Below the pieces are notes generated by a model, which made no database searches, was not told the origin of the DNA, and saw only the letters and a program-made list of their open reading frames with translations. Shown here piece after piece: positions 42,912 to 51,332 of a DNA stretch of 64,000 nt. Every line of letters begins with the position of its first letter. The stretch's first letter is position 1. The stretch lies in NCBI GenBank assembly GCA_020199835.1, contig JAIVJV010000004.1, positions 310,001 through 374,000 of the forward strand, given 5' to 3'. The stretch is from Acidobacteriota bacterium. Its GTDB lineage: Bacteria > Acidobacteriota > Blastocatellia > Pyrinomonadales > Pyrinomonadaceae. Position numbers and translations under genes: made by a program.

Positions 42912-43448
42912 ATGAATGATCAAGACAGAACGACACCATCGCCAATTGCGAATGGAACACAGACCGAAGTGGCAGTGCTGGCTGCCGGTTGTTTCTGGGG
43001 TGTTGAGGAAATACTCCGCGATGTGCCCGGCGTGATCGACACGGAGGTCGGCTACACAGGTGGTTGGCTCGAGAATCCGACGTACGACGATACGCATCAC
43101 AGCAAATCGGGCCACGCTGAAGCGATCCGTATCACGTTTGCTCCCGCCGTGCTCAGCTACGAGGACTTACTAGAGAGTTGGTTCTTCAAGCTGCACGACC
43201 CGACCACGCTGAATCGTCAAGGCAACGACGTTGGCACGCAGTATCGCTCCGCGATTTTTCCGCAGACCGCTGAGCAGAAGCTAACAGCAGAACGAGTGAT
43301 AGCGCGAGTGGAAGCTTCAGGAACGTGGAAGCGCCCGATTACGACAACCATTGAGCCACCCTCCACCTGGTACAGCGCCGAAGAGTATCACCAGGATTAC
43401 CTACGCAAGCATCCCGGAGGCTACAGCTGTCACTACATGCGAGACTAA
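42912..43448 (+). CDS. msrA: Peptide-methionine (S)-S-oxide reductase
   Basis: 178 residues. The MsrA active site GCFWGVEE is present with C27, followed by GYTGGW, then HAEAIRITFAPAVLSYEDLLESWFFKLHDPTTLNRQGNDVGTQYRSAIF and AEEYHQDYL. The enzyme reduces S-epimers of methionine sulfoxide in oxidised proteins. The C-terminal HPGGYSCHYMRD contains one additional Cys that can act as resolving cysteine. No signal peptide, so cytosolic. It stands alone, with no msrB next to it. Confidence 0.97.
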   Translation: MNDQDRTTPSPIANGTQTEVAVLAAGCFWGVEEILRDVPGVIDTEVGYTGGWLENPTYDDTHHSKSGHAEAIRITFAPAVLSYEDLLESWFFKLHDPTTLNRQGNDVGTQYRSAIFPQTAEQKLTAERVIARVEASGTWKRPITTTIEPPSTWYSAEEYHQDYLRKHPGGYSCHYMRD

Positions 43449-43497
43449 GTGCAGCCGCGTGAACGTTAGTTAGTTCGGCTGCTTCCCACAAGGTCGG

Positions 43498-45405
43498 CTA
43501 CTGACCGGGCCACTTCAAGTCTTGATCAATGCTCGTCACGGCAATTGGGTGGTAGGTTGACCGGGCGCGGCGATAGATCGCAAGCGCGCGCTCTGTGCCC
43601 TCGGGTGTCTTGGCCAACTCCTGGTACAACGGTCGGATGAATTTGCGGCGGCCCACCGAGAGCAGGAAATCCTCTAGTCGCGGATATGCCGGCTCGTACC
43701 TGTTTCGGATCGACATCAGCAGCCACTGAAAAGCAATTTCGGAATTGCCTGAGCGCGTCAGGTTCAACGCTCGGTCGAGTTCGCCCATTAACCTTGATCT
43801 CTCGGTCTGACTCAGTTGGGTGGCGGACCCATCGGCTGGTCCACCTGCTGACGAGGGCGGTTCCAGGGCGCTCTGAACAAACTTCAAGAAATGTAGCCTC
43901 TCCTGCGTGGTCCACGTGGCCACTGGAATTTGCGTCGCGGTTATCTCGCCTCGCAGCCAACGTTGTGCTTGCTCTTCAACTCGCGCGAATGCGGGAGACG
44001 TTGGCCTCACCGCGCTGGCGGGAAGTCCCGGCTTGTTAATCCATTCATCGACCGGAACGCGTGCAGCCATCGCGGGATGTTTATCGAGCAGGTTTTGCTT
44101 TAAGTACGCCAGGAACTGTTCAGTCGTGATGCTCTGGAAAGCGAAATGATTGAAGTAGCTTTGCAGAAACCGATCGAAGCGCGCCCTACCGAACGTTTGT
44201 TCGAGGTGAAGTAAAAAGAGTGCGCCCTTTTCATAAGGCACGTCGGTGAAACCTTCATCCGGATCGCGCCCTTTCAGATCAACGTGCAGAATTTCGTCGC
44301 GGTCTTCGAGCGTGGCCAGCTCTTCCTGCAAATCACGAAGGCCCAAAGCCGCTTCCATTTCCGCACGGGAACGGCCATAAACAGCTTCCTGAATGCGGCG
44401 TTCCAGGTAAACCGTGAAGCCTTCATTCAGCCAGAAGTCGCGCCACGTAGCGTTCGTAACGAGGTTGCCGGACCATGAGTGGGCCAGTTCGTGCGCGATG
44501 AGTGAAACCAGACTCTTGTCACCGGCCAGAATTGTCGGCGTCGCAAAAGTGAGCCGCGGATTTTCCATGCCGCCGAAGGGAAAGCTGGGCGGCAAAACCA
44601 AAATGTCGTAACGGCCCCAACGATAACGACCATAAAGCCGTTCAGTGGCGACAACCATTCTTTCTGTGTCGCTGAGCTCACGCGCGGCGCGATCGATCAC
44701 TTGCGGCTCCGCGTACACACCGGTGCGCGGGCCGAGACTGCGGAAACGTAGATCGCCAACTGCTAGTGCTATCAAGTATGAAGGAATCGGTTGGCGCATG
44801 CGGAATCTATAGTCGCCATCGCGCGGTGTGCGCGCATCATTCTCGGCGCTCATAACGGCCAGGAGATTTCGCGGTGTGCGTATGCGCGCGCTGTAAGTCA
44901 CCCGGACCGCGGGCGTATCCTGCAGAGGAATCCAACTGCGTGCGTGAATCGCTTGCGACTGAGTGAACATGAAAGGATCTTTCTTGCCCGCAGTCTGAGC
45001 CGCCGTGAGCCATTGCAATCCCGAAGCGCTGGGAGACGTGGAGTAATGAATCCGAACGCGTGTGGTTCTGGCAGGTAACGGAATCGTTAGCGGGGCGCCG
45101 AGAATCTTGTCGCTCGTTCCGACCGTGAAAGTTGCGGGCGTGTAGTTTAGTGCGTTGACGGACGTTTCGACTTTCTCGATTTGCAAATCACGGGTGTCGA
45201 GTATCAAAGGTTCAGTCTGCGAAGCTCGTTCGATCGTCAGCGTCGAGGTACCCTTAAGAATCTTCTGATCAAAAAGAACCTCCAACTCGAGATCGACATG
45301 CCGAACTCGAACGGCCGAAGGGTTCGCGTAAGAGTGAGAATCCTGCGCCGCGACATTTAACGCGAACGCGATTAGAAACAGCACGCAGTAAGCAACACCT
45401 TTCAT
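43498..45405 (-). CDS. M1 family aminopeptidase, leukotriene-A4-hydrolase-like
   Basis: 635 residues with a signal peptide (ending NVAAQ). Substrate-binding GGMEN (FPFGGMENPRLTF) and the zinc motif HELAHSWSGNLV with H305 and downstream Glu (WLNEGFTVYLERRI) are intact. The segments around them, and the all-helical C-terminal domain, follow the LTA4-hydrolase/aminopeptidase B clade rather than PepN. It removes N-terminal residues from peptides and probably acts in the periplasm. CGGGAGG precedes ATG 45405. It may feed the same peptide-utilisation capacity as the 47-64 kb locus, but it is separated from it by remnants. Confidence 0.93.
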   Translation of the reverse strand: MKGVAYCVLFLIAFALNVAAQDSHSYANPSAVRVRHVDLELEVLFDQKILKGTSTLTIERASQTEPLILDTRDLQIEKVETSVNALNYTPATFTVGTSDKILGAPLTIPLPARTTRVRIHYSTSPSASGLQWLTAAQTAGKKDPFMFTQSQAIHARSWIPLQDTPAVRVTYSARIRTPRNLLAVMSAENDARTPRDGDYRFRMRQPIPSYLIALAVGDLRFRSLGPRTGVYAEPQVIDRAARELSDTERMVVATERLYGRYRWGRYDILVLPPSFPFGGMENPRLTFATPTILAGDKSLVSLIAHELAHSWSGNLVTNATWRDFWLNEGFTVYLERRIQEAVYGRSRAEMEAALGLRDLQEELATLEDRDEILHVDLKGRDPDEGFTDVPYEKGALFLLHLEQTFGRARFDRFLQSYFNHFAFQSITTEQFLAYLKQNLLDKHPAMAARVPVDEWINKPGLPASAVRPTSPAFARVEEQAQRWLRGEITATQIPVATWTTQERLHFLKFVQSALEPPSSAGGPADGSATQLSQTERSRLMGELDRALNLTRSGNSEIAFQWLLMSIRNRYEPAYPRLEDFLLSVGRRKFIRPLYQELAKTPEGTERALAIYRRARSTYHPIAVTSIDQDLKWPGQ

Positions 45406-45528
45406 ATATCCTCCCGGAGCGACCCGCCCGCATCGTGCACCCAGTCGAAAATAACGTCGCCGCGACCCGGCGCTGCAAGCGGTTCTGATTTCGTATCCAC
45501 AGACTACGCAAATTCAGGAGAGGGATAC

Positions 45529-45804
45529 TCAACAGATTACGCGCACCGGGCACATGTTGACGGCTGGACACCCGCCCGCGCTACATCTCAAGTGACGTTT
45601 CCGACGCAAGGTCTCCTCAGCAGCTACCTCTTTCAACCTGCAAAGCGGTATCAAGTGCGTTTGCACAAACAGTTTCCTTGGACGAGTTTCGTCTGATGTG
45701 TATGCGATCCAACGACCATTCGGAGAGAAGCGCCCTTCACGTTCACCGAACTGAGTCTGAAGAATATTTGACGTGAGTTGAAGTAACATCGCTCTCGTCA
45801 TCAA
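45529..45804 (-). pseudogene. PD40/TolB-like beta-propeller fragment
   Basis: LTSNILQTQFGEREGRFSPNGRWIAYTSDE is a single WD40-like PD40 blade, as found at the C-terminus of acidobacterial serine/threonine kinases and TolB-like proteins. Before and after it the frame is unrelated sequence. No kinase or further blades are present, so this is a short remnant. Confidence 0.65.
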
Positions 45805-45825
45805 ACAACGGCATCGTGATGAAGT

Positions 45826-46158
45826 TCAGTAACGTGCACTTCTTCGGCGCTTGCGAATGCCGTAGGTATAAACAGCGGCTCCACCACCACCAACAGCCGC
45901 ACCGATTGCCGCACCTTTGCCTCCGCCAGCGGCTCCGCCAATTGCTGCTCCAGCGCCCGCTCCTATTGCCGTCGTCAGTTTGTCGCGGTGCTTCTGCCAG
46001 AAGCTACGTCCATGCCGGTGTCTGTCACCGATACAACTCGAGTGGGTGTGCCAATAGTTTCCATGTCGGTGTCGCAGTCGACCGCACGTTTGACCCAACG
46101 CCGGCGTTACAACCAATAGCATCACCACTACGATGAAGATGGCCAGTGATTTTTTCAT
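45826..46158 (-). CDS. Small exported glycine-zipper protein
   Basis: 110 residues from ATG 46158, with GGAAGGAGAG at ideal spacing. A signal peptide (SLAIFIVVVMLLVVTPALGQ) is followed by a His-rich segment (RHRHGNYWHTHSSCIGDRHRHG) and a glycine zipper (TTAIGAGAGAAIGGAAGGGKGAAIGAAVGGGGAAVYTYG), then a basic end. YMGG-like Gly-zipper proteins insert into or span the outer envelope. The His-rich part could bind metal. Function unknown. Confidence 0.78.
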   Translation of the reverse strand: MKKSLAIFIVVVMLLVVTPALGQTCGRLRHRHGNYWHTHSSCIGDRHRHGRSFWQKHRDKLTTAIGAGAGAAIGGAAGGGKGAAIGAAVGGGGAAVYTYGIRKRRRSARY

Positions 46159-46432
46159 TGCTCTCCTTCCGGTTTGGGGGGAGAGATTGTCTGTATGTAA
46201 AAGGGGATGGTCAAATTCTAGGCGGATCGAACATGGGTTGTCGAGGTCCCAAGGGGAAGTCGTAGGCATGGCCGCACCTTGTGTCTGGGGTGGGCGACGG
46301 AACGCAGCCGGCCGGGGCGAGGTTGGAGTCAGTTAGTTTTGATCAGATTGTGGATCTACAGACGAAGAAGGATGAGTACGGTTTATGACGTGGTGTTAGT
46401 TCCGGTTACGTCACAACGTGAGCCCGAGCACG

Positions 46433-46859
46433 TCACTCGTACCTGAGTGCCACTAACGGATCTATCTTTGTGGCCCGCCGAGCCGGCAAACAACAAGCAA
46501 GGAGTGCAACCAGCGCCAATAAGATCGGAGCAACGATAAACGTTATCGGATCAAGTGGCTCCACTCCAAATAGCCAACGGCGTCTTGTTTGGACCACCTT
46601 CTGTTAGAGAGGCTCCGAGCACGCGCGTAACTGCAAACGCACCCAACAGACCCAGTGTTACGCCTGCCAATACAAGCAACATGCTTCGACGCAATACCAA
46701 CCACATTACGTCGCGCGGTAGAGCGCCCCAATGCCATACGCAGGCCCATCTCACGCGTGCGCTGCACAACGCCCCACGAAATCACGCCGTAGATACCAAC
46801 CGCGATCAAGCTCAGCGCCAGAAAAAAGTCCAAGTACCGGCGGCTGTAAGTCGTTGATT
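46433..46859 (-). pseudogene. ADOP/MacB permease C-terminal remnant
   Basis: The end of a MacB-like permease in three frames: [35 protein letters not shown], then a frameshift into [33 protein letters not shown], then another into [17 protein letters not shown] with its normal stop. The 5' part is gone and is replaced by a tRNA fragment. It is clearly inactivated. Confidence 0.8.
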
Positions 46860-46864
46860 CAAAT

Positions 46865-46914
<50 letters not shown>

Positions 46915-46964
46915 TTTGCTCTTTTTATTAACTGACTGACTAGACAGAGGCCATAATCGCATGA

Positions 46965-47867
46965 TTAAGGCTCCAACGAAGGCTCGTAGGTCACGATGAA
47001 CTCCAGGAACTTCGACACTTCTATCATGTCCGTGCCAGTGAATCTGATGCTGTGAGCGTCGGTCCGCTCCACGATACTCAGGTAGCCCAGCACCTCCGAT
47101 GGACGATAATTTTTGAAGCGCACGTCCAACTGAATAGGCGTCGCGAGTTTGTATGGCTTGAAGTCTTTGATCCGGCCGATAGCTTTCTTTACCTTTTCGC
47201 GAATCAATTGGTATGCGGCTTCGGGCATCAGAGTCTTCGCCGAATGAAAGCCCGATGCCCACTTGACGACCGCTCCTTCGACATCGCCCAGCAGGGCCGA
47301 CGTCTCTTTCACGACAGCGTCATCGCCGGAAACCATGATCACCGGCACGTTGAAATGACCGGCGATGGCGGCGTTGATGCCGGCCTCGGAAACCGAGACA
47401 CCTTTTAGCCGAACATCAGCCAGCCGGGCGCTGGAAATCGTGTGGGCTCGCACGCCTTGCTGATTAGTCGTCCCAGTGTGATAGCCCATAAAGATGACGC
47501 CGGCGAAAGTCTCATCAATGCCCTGCATCATCATCAAAGGGCGCGGCCACGCGCGTACGAGCAGTATATTCTTCGGTAGCTTTTCAATCAGCAGGTTTTG
47601 ACCGTTACCATGCGAGTCACTGACGACAATTTCCGTCGCTCCGGCTTCGAATGCGGCCTCGATAGCGGCATTTACTTCCTGCGTCATGAACTCTCGGAAT
47701 CGTTGATACTCAAAGCCCTGAGGTCCTAGTTGTTCGTTTGTGACGACGCCGACAACTCCCTCCATATCGGCGGAGATGTAAATTTTCATCTTCTTCCTTT
47801 CCTGCGCATTAACAACGAGGGCAAGGCTAACGAGCAAAAGCAGCGAACATATCGGGCGAGATTTCAT
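46965..47867 (-). CDS. M55 family D-aminopeptidase (DppA-like), exported
   Basis: 300 residues with a signal peptide (ending VVNAQ). The DppA zinc-site motifs are visible: [24 protein letters not shown], then [12 protein letters not shown] and [11 protein letters not shown]. The family cleaves N-terminal D-amino acids from peptides; B. subtilis DppA prefers D-Ala-D-Ala. DppA is cytosolic in Bacillus, whereas this copy should be periplasmic. It sits in a minus-strand run with an M28 peptidase and an aminotransferase, fitting a role in D-amino-acid peptide use. Confidence 0.93.
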   Translation of the reverse strand: MKSRPICSLLLLVSLALVVNAQERKKMKIYISADMEGVVGVVTNEQLGPQGFEYQRFREFMTQEVNAAIEAAFEAGATEIVVSDSHGNGQNLLIEKLPKNILLVRAWPRPLMMMQGIDETFAGVIFMGYHTGTTNQQGVRAHTISSARLADVRLKGVSVSEAGINAAIAGHFNVPVIMVSGDDAVVKETSALLGDVEGAVVKWASGFHSAKTLMPEAAYQLIREKVKKAIGRIKDFKPYKLATPIQLDVRFKNYRPSEVLGYLSIVERTDAHSIRFTGTDMIEVSKFLEFIVTYEPSLEP

Positions 47868-47919
47868 CTAAGTCGCTCCTTATTATCAGGTGAACACAAA
47901 TGAACAGAACTAGCGAAGG

Positions 47920-49998
47920 TTACTTTACTACTTCGATAACTCGGATGGACTCCAGGCTCCGCAAATACTCCACGACTAACTCCAGAGGAATTGGTCCGTA
48001 GATGGCCGAGACTGTATCGCGGATCTCCTGAGCGGTACGTCGGCCGTTCACAAGATTAAAAACCTCGTAAGCATAGTCTGCACCCGCGCCACGCAATCCT
48101 TGGTGTTGCAGGAGTCGTATCGTCCTCTCTCGTTCAGCTCCGTAGTGGTCGGTGAAGTAGTCGTAGCCAAAAGCGGACATCGGCCCTTTGACTTTCGCGT
48201 TTCGACGAAAAACCCACCGGCCGTCTCCCTGCGCGTTTGTGGTAGGACTGACCTCACCAATCAGCCCTTCCAGTTCGCCAAAAAAAGTGTTTGCCTCGTC
48301 GCGTGTGCGCTGCGGGATCCTAAAAAACCGCTCCATCGAATCAACTAGCGTGCGTTCGTGCCATAGGTGATGTCGCGAAAGGTTAGCGGCCTCCTCGTGC
48401 TGCAATCGGGCACGGCGAGCGAGCATTGTCGAAGTCCGGCGCAAGCTGTGTGACTCGAGCAGGCGCAGGATGGGAGACGCATAGTCTGACTTTAAGTTCG
48501 CTAAGAAGTATGCGCTCGCCGCGCCGATGAAGGCCGCACGCTTCAGTTTGGTCGGATCAACGTTGGCGGGCGTATCGAAATTGGTGTGAATGTAACGGTC
48601 GGGCCAGTCGTTAAGGTAAATGGCTGGGATTCCGAAGGAGCTATCGCTGTAGACCTGATGATCGCTGCCCAGCGAAAATTCCACCATCTCTGCCTGTAAA
48701 GCTTCCTTGCCTCCCTCGGGAGAAAACATCGGGTAGGGGGCGGTGATCCCTTTAGCAAACTGCGCCGACTGCTCGTTGACGAAGCCTGCAAAATGTTCGG
48801 CGACATCATTGACGAATGATGGCAAACTCGCCGGACCACGTGTGACATGAAAGATCGCCTTCGTCTCGGGACCGCCGCCCACCATGTCCATGTGAATCAC
48901 CGCCTTAATGCGTGACGCCACATCCGGGCGCGCGTTCAGTAGCGCGAGCGTACCTTCGATCTCAGGCGGCCAGATGAAACGAATGGTGCGGGCCGGTCTC
49001 GCGATTTTTCCCTCGCTTATCAGCTTGCTTAAGCTTCGGGCCACTTCGAGTATAGCGACGCTCCCACTCGCGTTGTCGTTCGCACCGGGCCTTTGGTGGT
49101 CCAAGTGGCAACTAAAGGCAATCTCTTCATTGCGCAAGTTCGGATCCACGCCTGGGATCGTAGCCGTGACGACTTCATAAAAGCCGGCATGCTTTCCCGC
49201 TCGCACCCTCGCATGGAGTCGAACGTGCTCACCGCGAGCTATTCGACTTTGAAAGTTGCGTGCCTGCTTGAGTGAGATCATAAAAGCGAATGTAGGCTTC
49301 TGCGCGAAGGTGTCGAGGTGCCCCCAACGCACGAGGTTTTCGTTTTCCGCCCACCAGGCAGTGCGCTGGTTCTGTGCGTAACTAACTATGCCTGCAGCCC
49401 CAAATCGATCGACTGCAAGAACCGCTACGGAACCGGGCTGCGCGGATGCCAGTACTATTTTTCCTTGAACGTGCTTTCCGGCATAGTCGCGTTCGGAAGT
49501 ACCGCTACCAACGTCAATGAGATCTGCCGTTACTTCGCCGCTCTCGCTATCCTGCGCCAGAGTCACGGGCATCGCTTCCCAACTTGCCAGGCGAACGTGC
49601 GGTGTCCAACGCGTTTCTGTCTGCCGCAACTCCCACAATTCTGCGAATTCCGCGTCCCACGGAGGGCGAGACCTTTGGGTGCCATAAAAAATCTTGCCGT
49701 CCGCGGGAAACTGCTCAATCCGCGCATCCCGTATTCCATAATCGTGAAGCTGCTCGACGATATGCTCGGCGGCGGCGCGAAACCCACGTGAGCCGCGCAT
49801 GCGATGGTGACGAGCGATATGCTCAAGGTTCCGCTTCGCTGTTTCGCCGGAGAGTTCCTGAGATAGAGCCGCGACTACAGGTTCAGGCAGCAGAGCGGTT
49901 GCATTCTGTACCTGCGCCGAGGTCCACCACGGCACACATGCAGCCACTAAAAAGAAGAGAGTAAGAATTCCAGAGGCTAAGCGTGACTTCCTCATCAT
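47920..49998 (-). CDS. M28 family metallopeptidase with PA-like insert, exported
   Basis: About 692 residues from ATG 49998, 11 bases after the aminotransferase stop; a TTG at 50013 is less likely. A signal peptide leads to a domain with a protease-associated-like insert (YAGKHVQGKIVLA...AAGIVSYAQ). The M28 zinc site follows: FSCHLDHQRPGANDNASG, then IWPPEIEGT, HMDMVGGG and YIHTNFDTPANVD. The C-terminal 200 residues are helical with DUF4910-like or winged features. It is an aminopeptidase acting on short peptides in the periplasm or outside. Confidence 0.9.
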   Translation of the reverse strand: MMRKSRLASGILTLFFLVAACVPWWTSAQVQNATALLPEPVVAALSQELSGETAKRNLEHIARHHRMRGSRGFRAAAEHIVEQLHDYGIRDARIEQFPADGKIFYGTQRSRPPWDAEFAELWELRQTETRWTPHVRLASWEAMPVTLAQDSESGEVTADLIDVGSGTSERDYAGKHVQGKIVLASAQPGSVAVLAVDRFGAAGIVSYAQNQRTAWWAENENLVRWGHLDTFAQKPTFAFMISLKQARNFQSRIARGEHVRLHARVRAGKHAGFYEVVTATIPGVDPNLRNEEIAFSCHLDHQRPGANDNASGSVAILEVARSLSKLISEGKIARPARTIRFIWPPEIEGTLALLNARPDVASRIKAVIHMDMVGGGPETKAIFHVTRGPASLPSFVNDVAEHFAGFVNEQSAQFAKGITAPYPMFSPEGGKEALQAEMVEFSLGSDHQVYSDSSFGIPAIYLNDWPDRYIHTNFDTPANVDPTKLKRAAFIGAASAYFLANLKSDYASPILRLLESHSLRRTSTMLARRARLQHEEAANLSRHHLWHERTLVDSMERFFRIPQRTRDEANTFFGELEGLIGEVSPTTNAQGDGRWVFRRNAKVKGPMSAFGYDYFTDHYGAERERTIRLLQHQGLRGAGADYAYEVFNLVNGRRTAQEIRDTVSAIYGPIPLELVVEYLRSLESIRVIEVVK

Positions 49999-50009
49999 TG
50001 TTCGTAGAA

Positions 50010-51212
50010 TCAAGTTCCTTGAGAGGTTACACCTTTATCTACAACCGAGGGGTGCATGAGGGCATCTTGAAGTCTCCCCATGGCGCCTTTCAACATTGCA
50101 TCTTCACGCGCGATGCACAGCCGCATGTAACTGTTCCAGTCATCGCTATCAGCAAATGCACTCCCTGGCACGCCTGCGACCCCTGCTCGATCCATTAACA
50201 TCTCATTAAACTGCATCGCATCCTCAAACCCAACCGGGATACGTGCCCATACATAGAACGCGGAGCCTGAGTCATAAATGTCGAATCCCATGGGCTCAAG
50301 CGCGTCAACGACGAATCTCCTCTTCACAGCAAAACTCTCGCGCAAGTTCGTGTAGTACCGCGGATCGGTCATTAACACTTCGCTCAAGGCACGCTGTAGC
50401 GGAGTCGGCGAGCATACGTAGAAAACATTATTTGCTTTGTTGAGAGGAGCTACGAGTTGAGCGTCACCGTAAACGTAGCCTAGTCGCCAGCCGGAGATAT
50501 TCCACGACTTCGAGAAGGAGTTGACCGTAATCGTTCGCTCCCACATACCCGGGAGCATAGCAATAGAAATGTGCGGGTCACCACCAACGACGTAATGTTC
50601 ATAAACTTCATCTGCGATGCAGAGAAGATCAAATTCCTGGCATACAGCCGCTAAGGCTTCAAGCTCACTTCGGCTGAACACTTTGCCAGTCGGATTCACC
50701 GGCGTACACATGATGATTGCGCGCAGCGGGAAGGGCTTGCGGTCCTTCAACTTTCGACATCGATCGCGCAATTCATCATTGTTGAATTCGAGCTTCTCAC
50801 CGTGAAGTGAAAGCACCTCAGTGGTTCCTCCCAGTTCGGTAAGAATGTGGCGGTGGTAAGGATAATAAGGCTCGAAGACAAGTGCTGAGGCGTTTCTCAG
50901 GTAAGTTTGAGCGATGGCTATAAGCGCTCCAGTCGCCCCCGGAGTAATTAGCAGTTGGAACGGATCGCCGTCAGGATCGATTTCGATTTGGTTGAATGCG
51001 GAGATCTTTTTCGCGACCGTGCGACGAAGTTCAGATAGACCTTCCGCCGGGCCATAATGGTTCTGGCTTAACGCAATCACGTGACTTGCTGCCGCAGCCA
51101 ACGCGGGATCAATAGCCAGTTCAGATTGGCCTTGCACGAGGTTACCGCTGGGAGGCACAAGTCGTGTAAGTGCTCGAATATCAGGTCGGGATTTCGTCGT
51201 CATCGGCTTCAT
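50010..51212 (-). CDS. PLP-dependent class I/II aminotransferase
   Basis: 400 residues of fold type I. SFSKSWNISGWRLGY holds the PLP lysine, K235. PVNPTGKVFSRSELEAL, ADEVYEHYV and the C-terminal MRLCIA arginine are also present. It transfers amino groups between amino acids and 2-oxo acids in the cytosol, and could consume amino acids released by the neighbouring peptidases. The M28 gene follows directly, so the two probably share a transcript. No signal peptide. Confidence 0.94.
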   Translation of the reverse strand: MKPMTTKSRPDIRALTRLVPPSGNLVQGQSELAIDPALAAAASHVIALSQNHYGPAEGLSELRRTVAKKISAFNQIEIDPDGDPFQLLITPGATGALIAIAQTYLRNASALVFEPYYPYHRHILTELGGTTEVLSLHGEKLEFNNDELRDRCRKLKDRKPFPLRAIIMCTPVNPTGKVFSRSELEALAAVCQEFDLLCIADEVYEHYVVGGDPHISIAMLPGMWERTITVNSFSKSWNISGWRLGYVYGDAQLVAPLNKANNVFYVCSPTPLQRALSEVLMTDPRYYTNLRESFAVKRRFVVDALEPMGFDIYDSGSAFYVWARIPVGFEDAMQFNEMLMDRAGVAGVPGSAFADSDDWNSYMRLCIAREDAMLKGAMGRLQDALMHPSVVDKGVTSQGT

Positions 51213-51244
51213 CTACGCGGGCCTATTCGAACACTGGCGCATAG

Positions 51245-51288
51245 CACCGCCTCGACGATGTCCCCAAGGACACCGCCGAGGCTTGGTG
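51245..51288 (-). terminator. Hairpin between receptor and aminotransferase genes
   Basis: GCCTCG pairs with CGAGGC, extended by CACC/GGTG outside and GTCC-CCAA-GGAC inside. It lies between the TonB receptor stop and the aminotransferase start. There is no T-run; it may only partly separate the two transcripts. Confidence 0.45.
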
Positions 51289-51332
51289 CGTCCGTTTTCG
51301 TCCTCAAACAACCAGGAAGTTATTGAGAACGA

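Noticed and set aside
43498..45405. The M1 aminopeptidase as the detached peptidase half of the ABC permease at 7298-8998
   Set aside because: It is 35 kb away, has its own signal peptide and belongs to the LTA4-hydrolase-like clade, so no link is supported.
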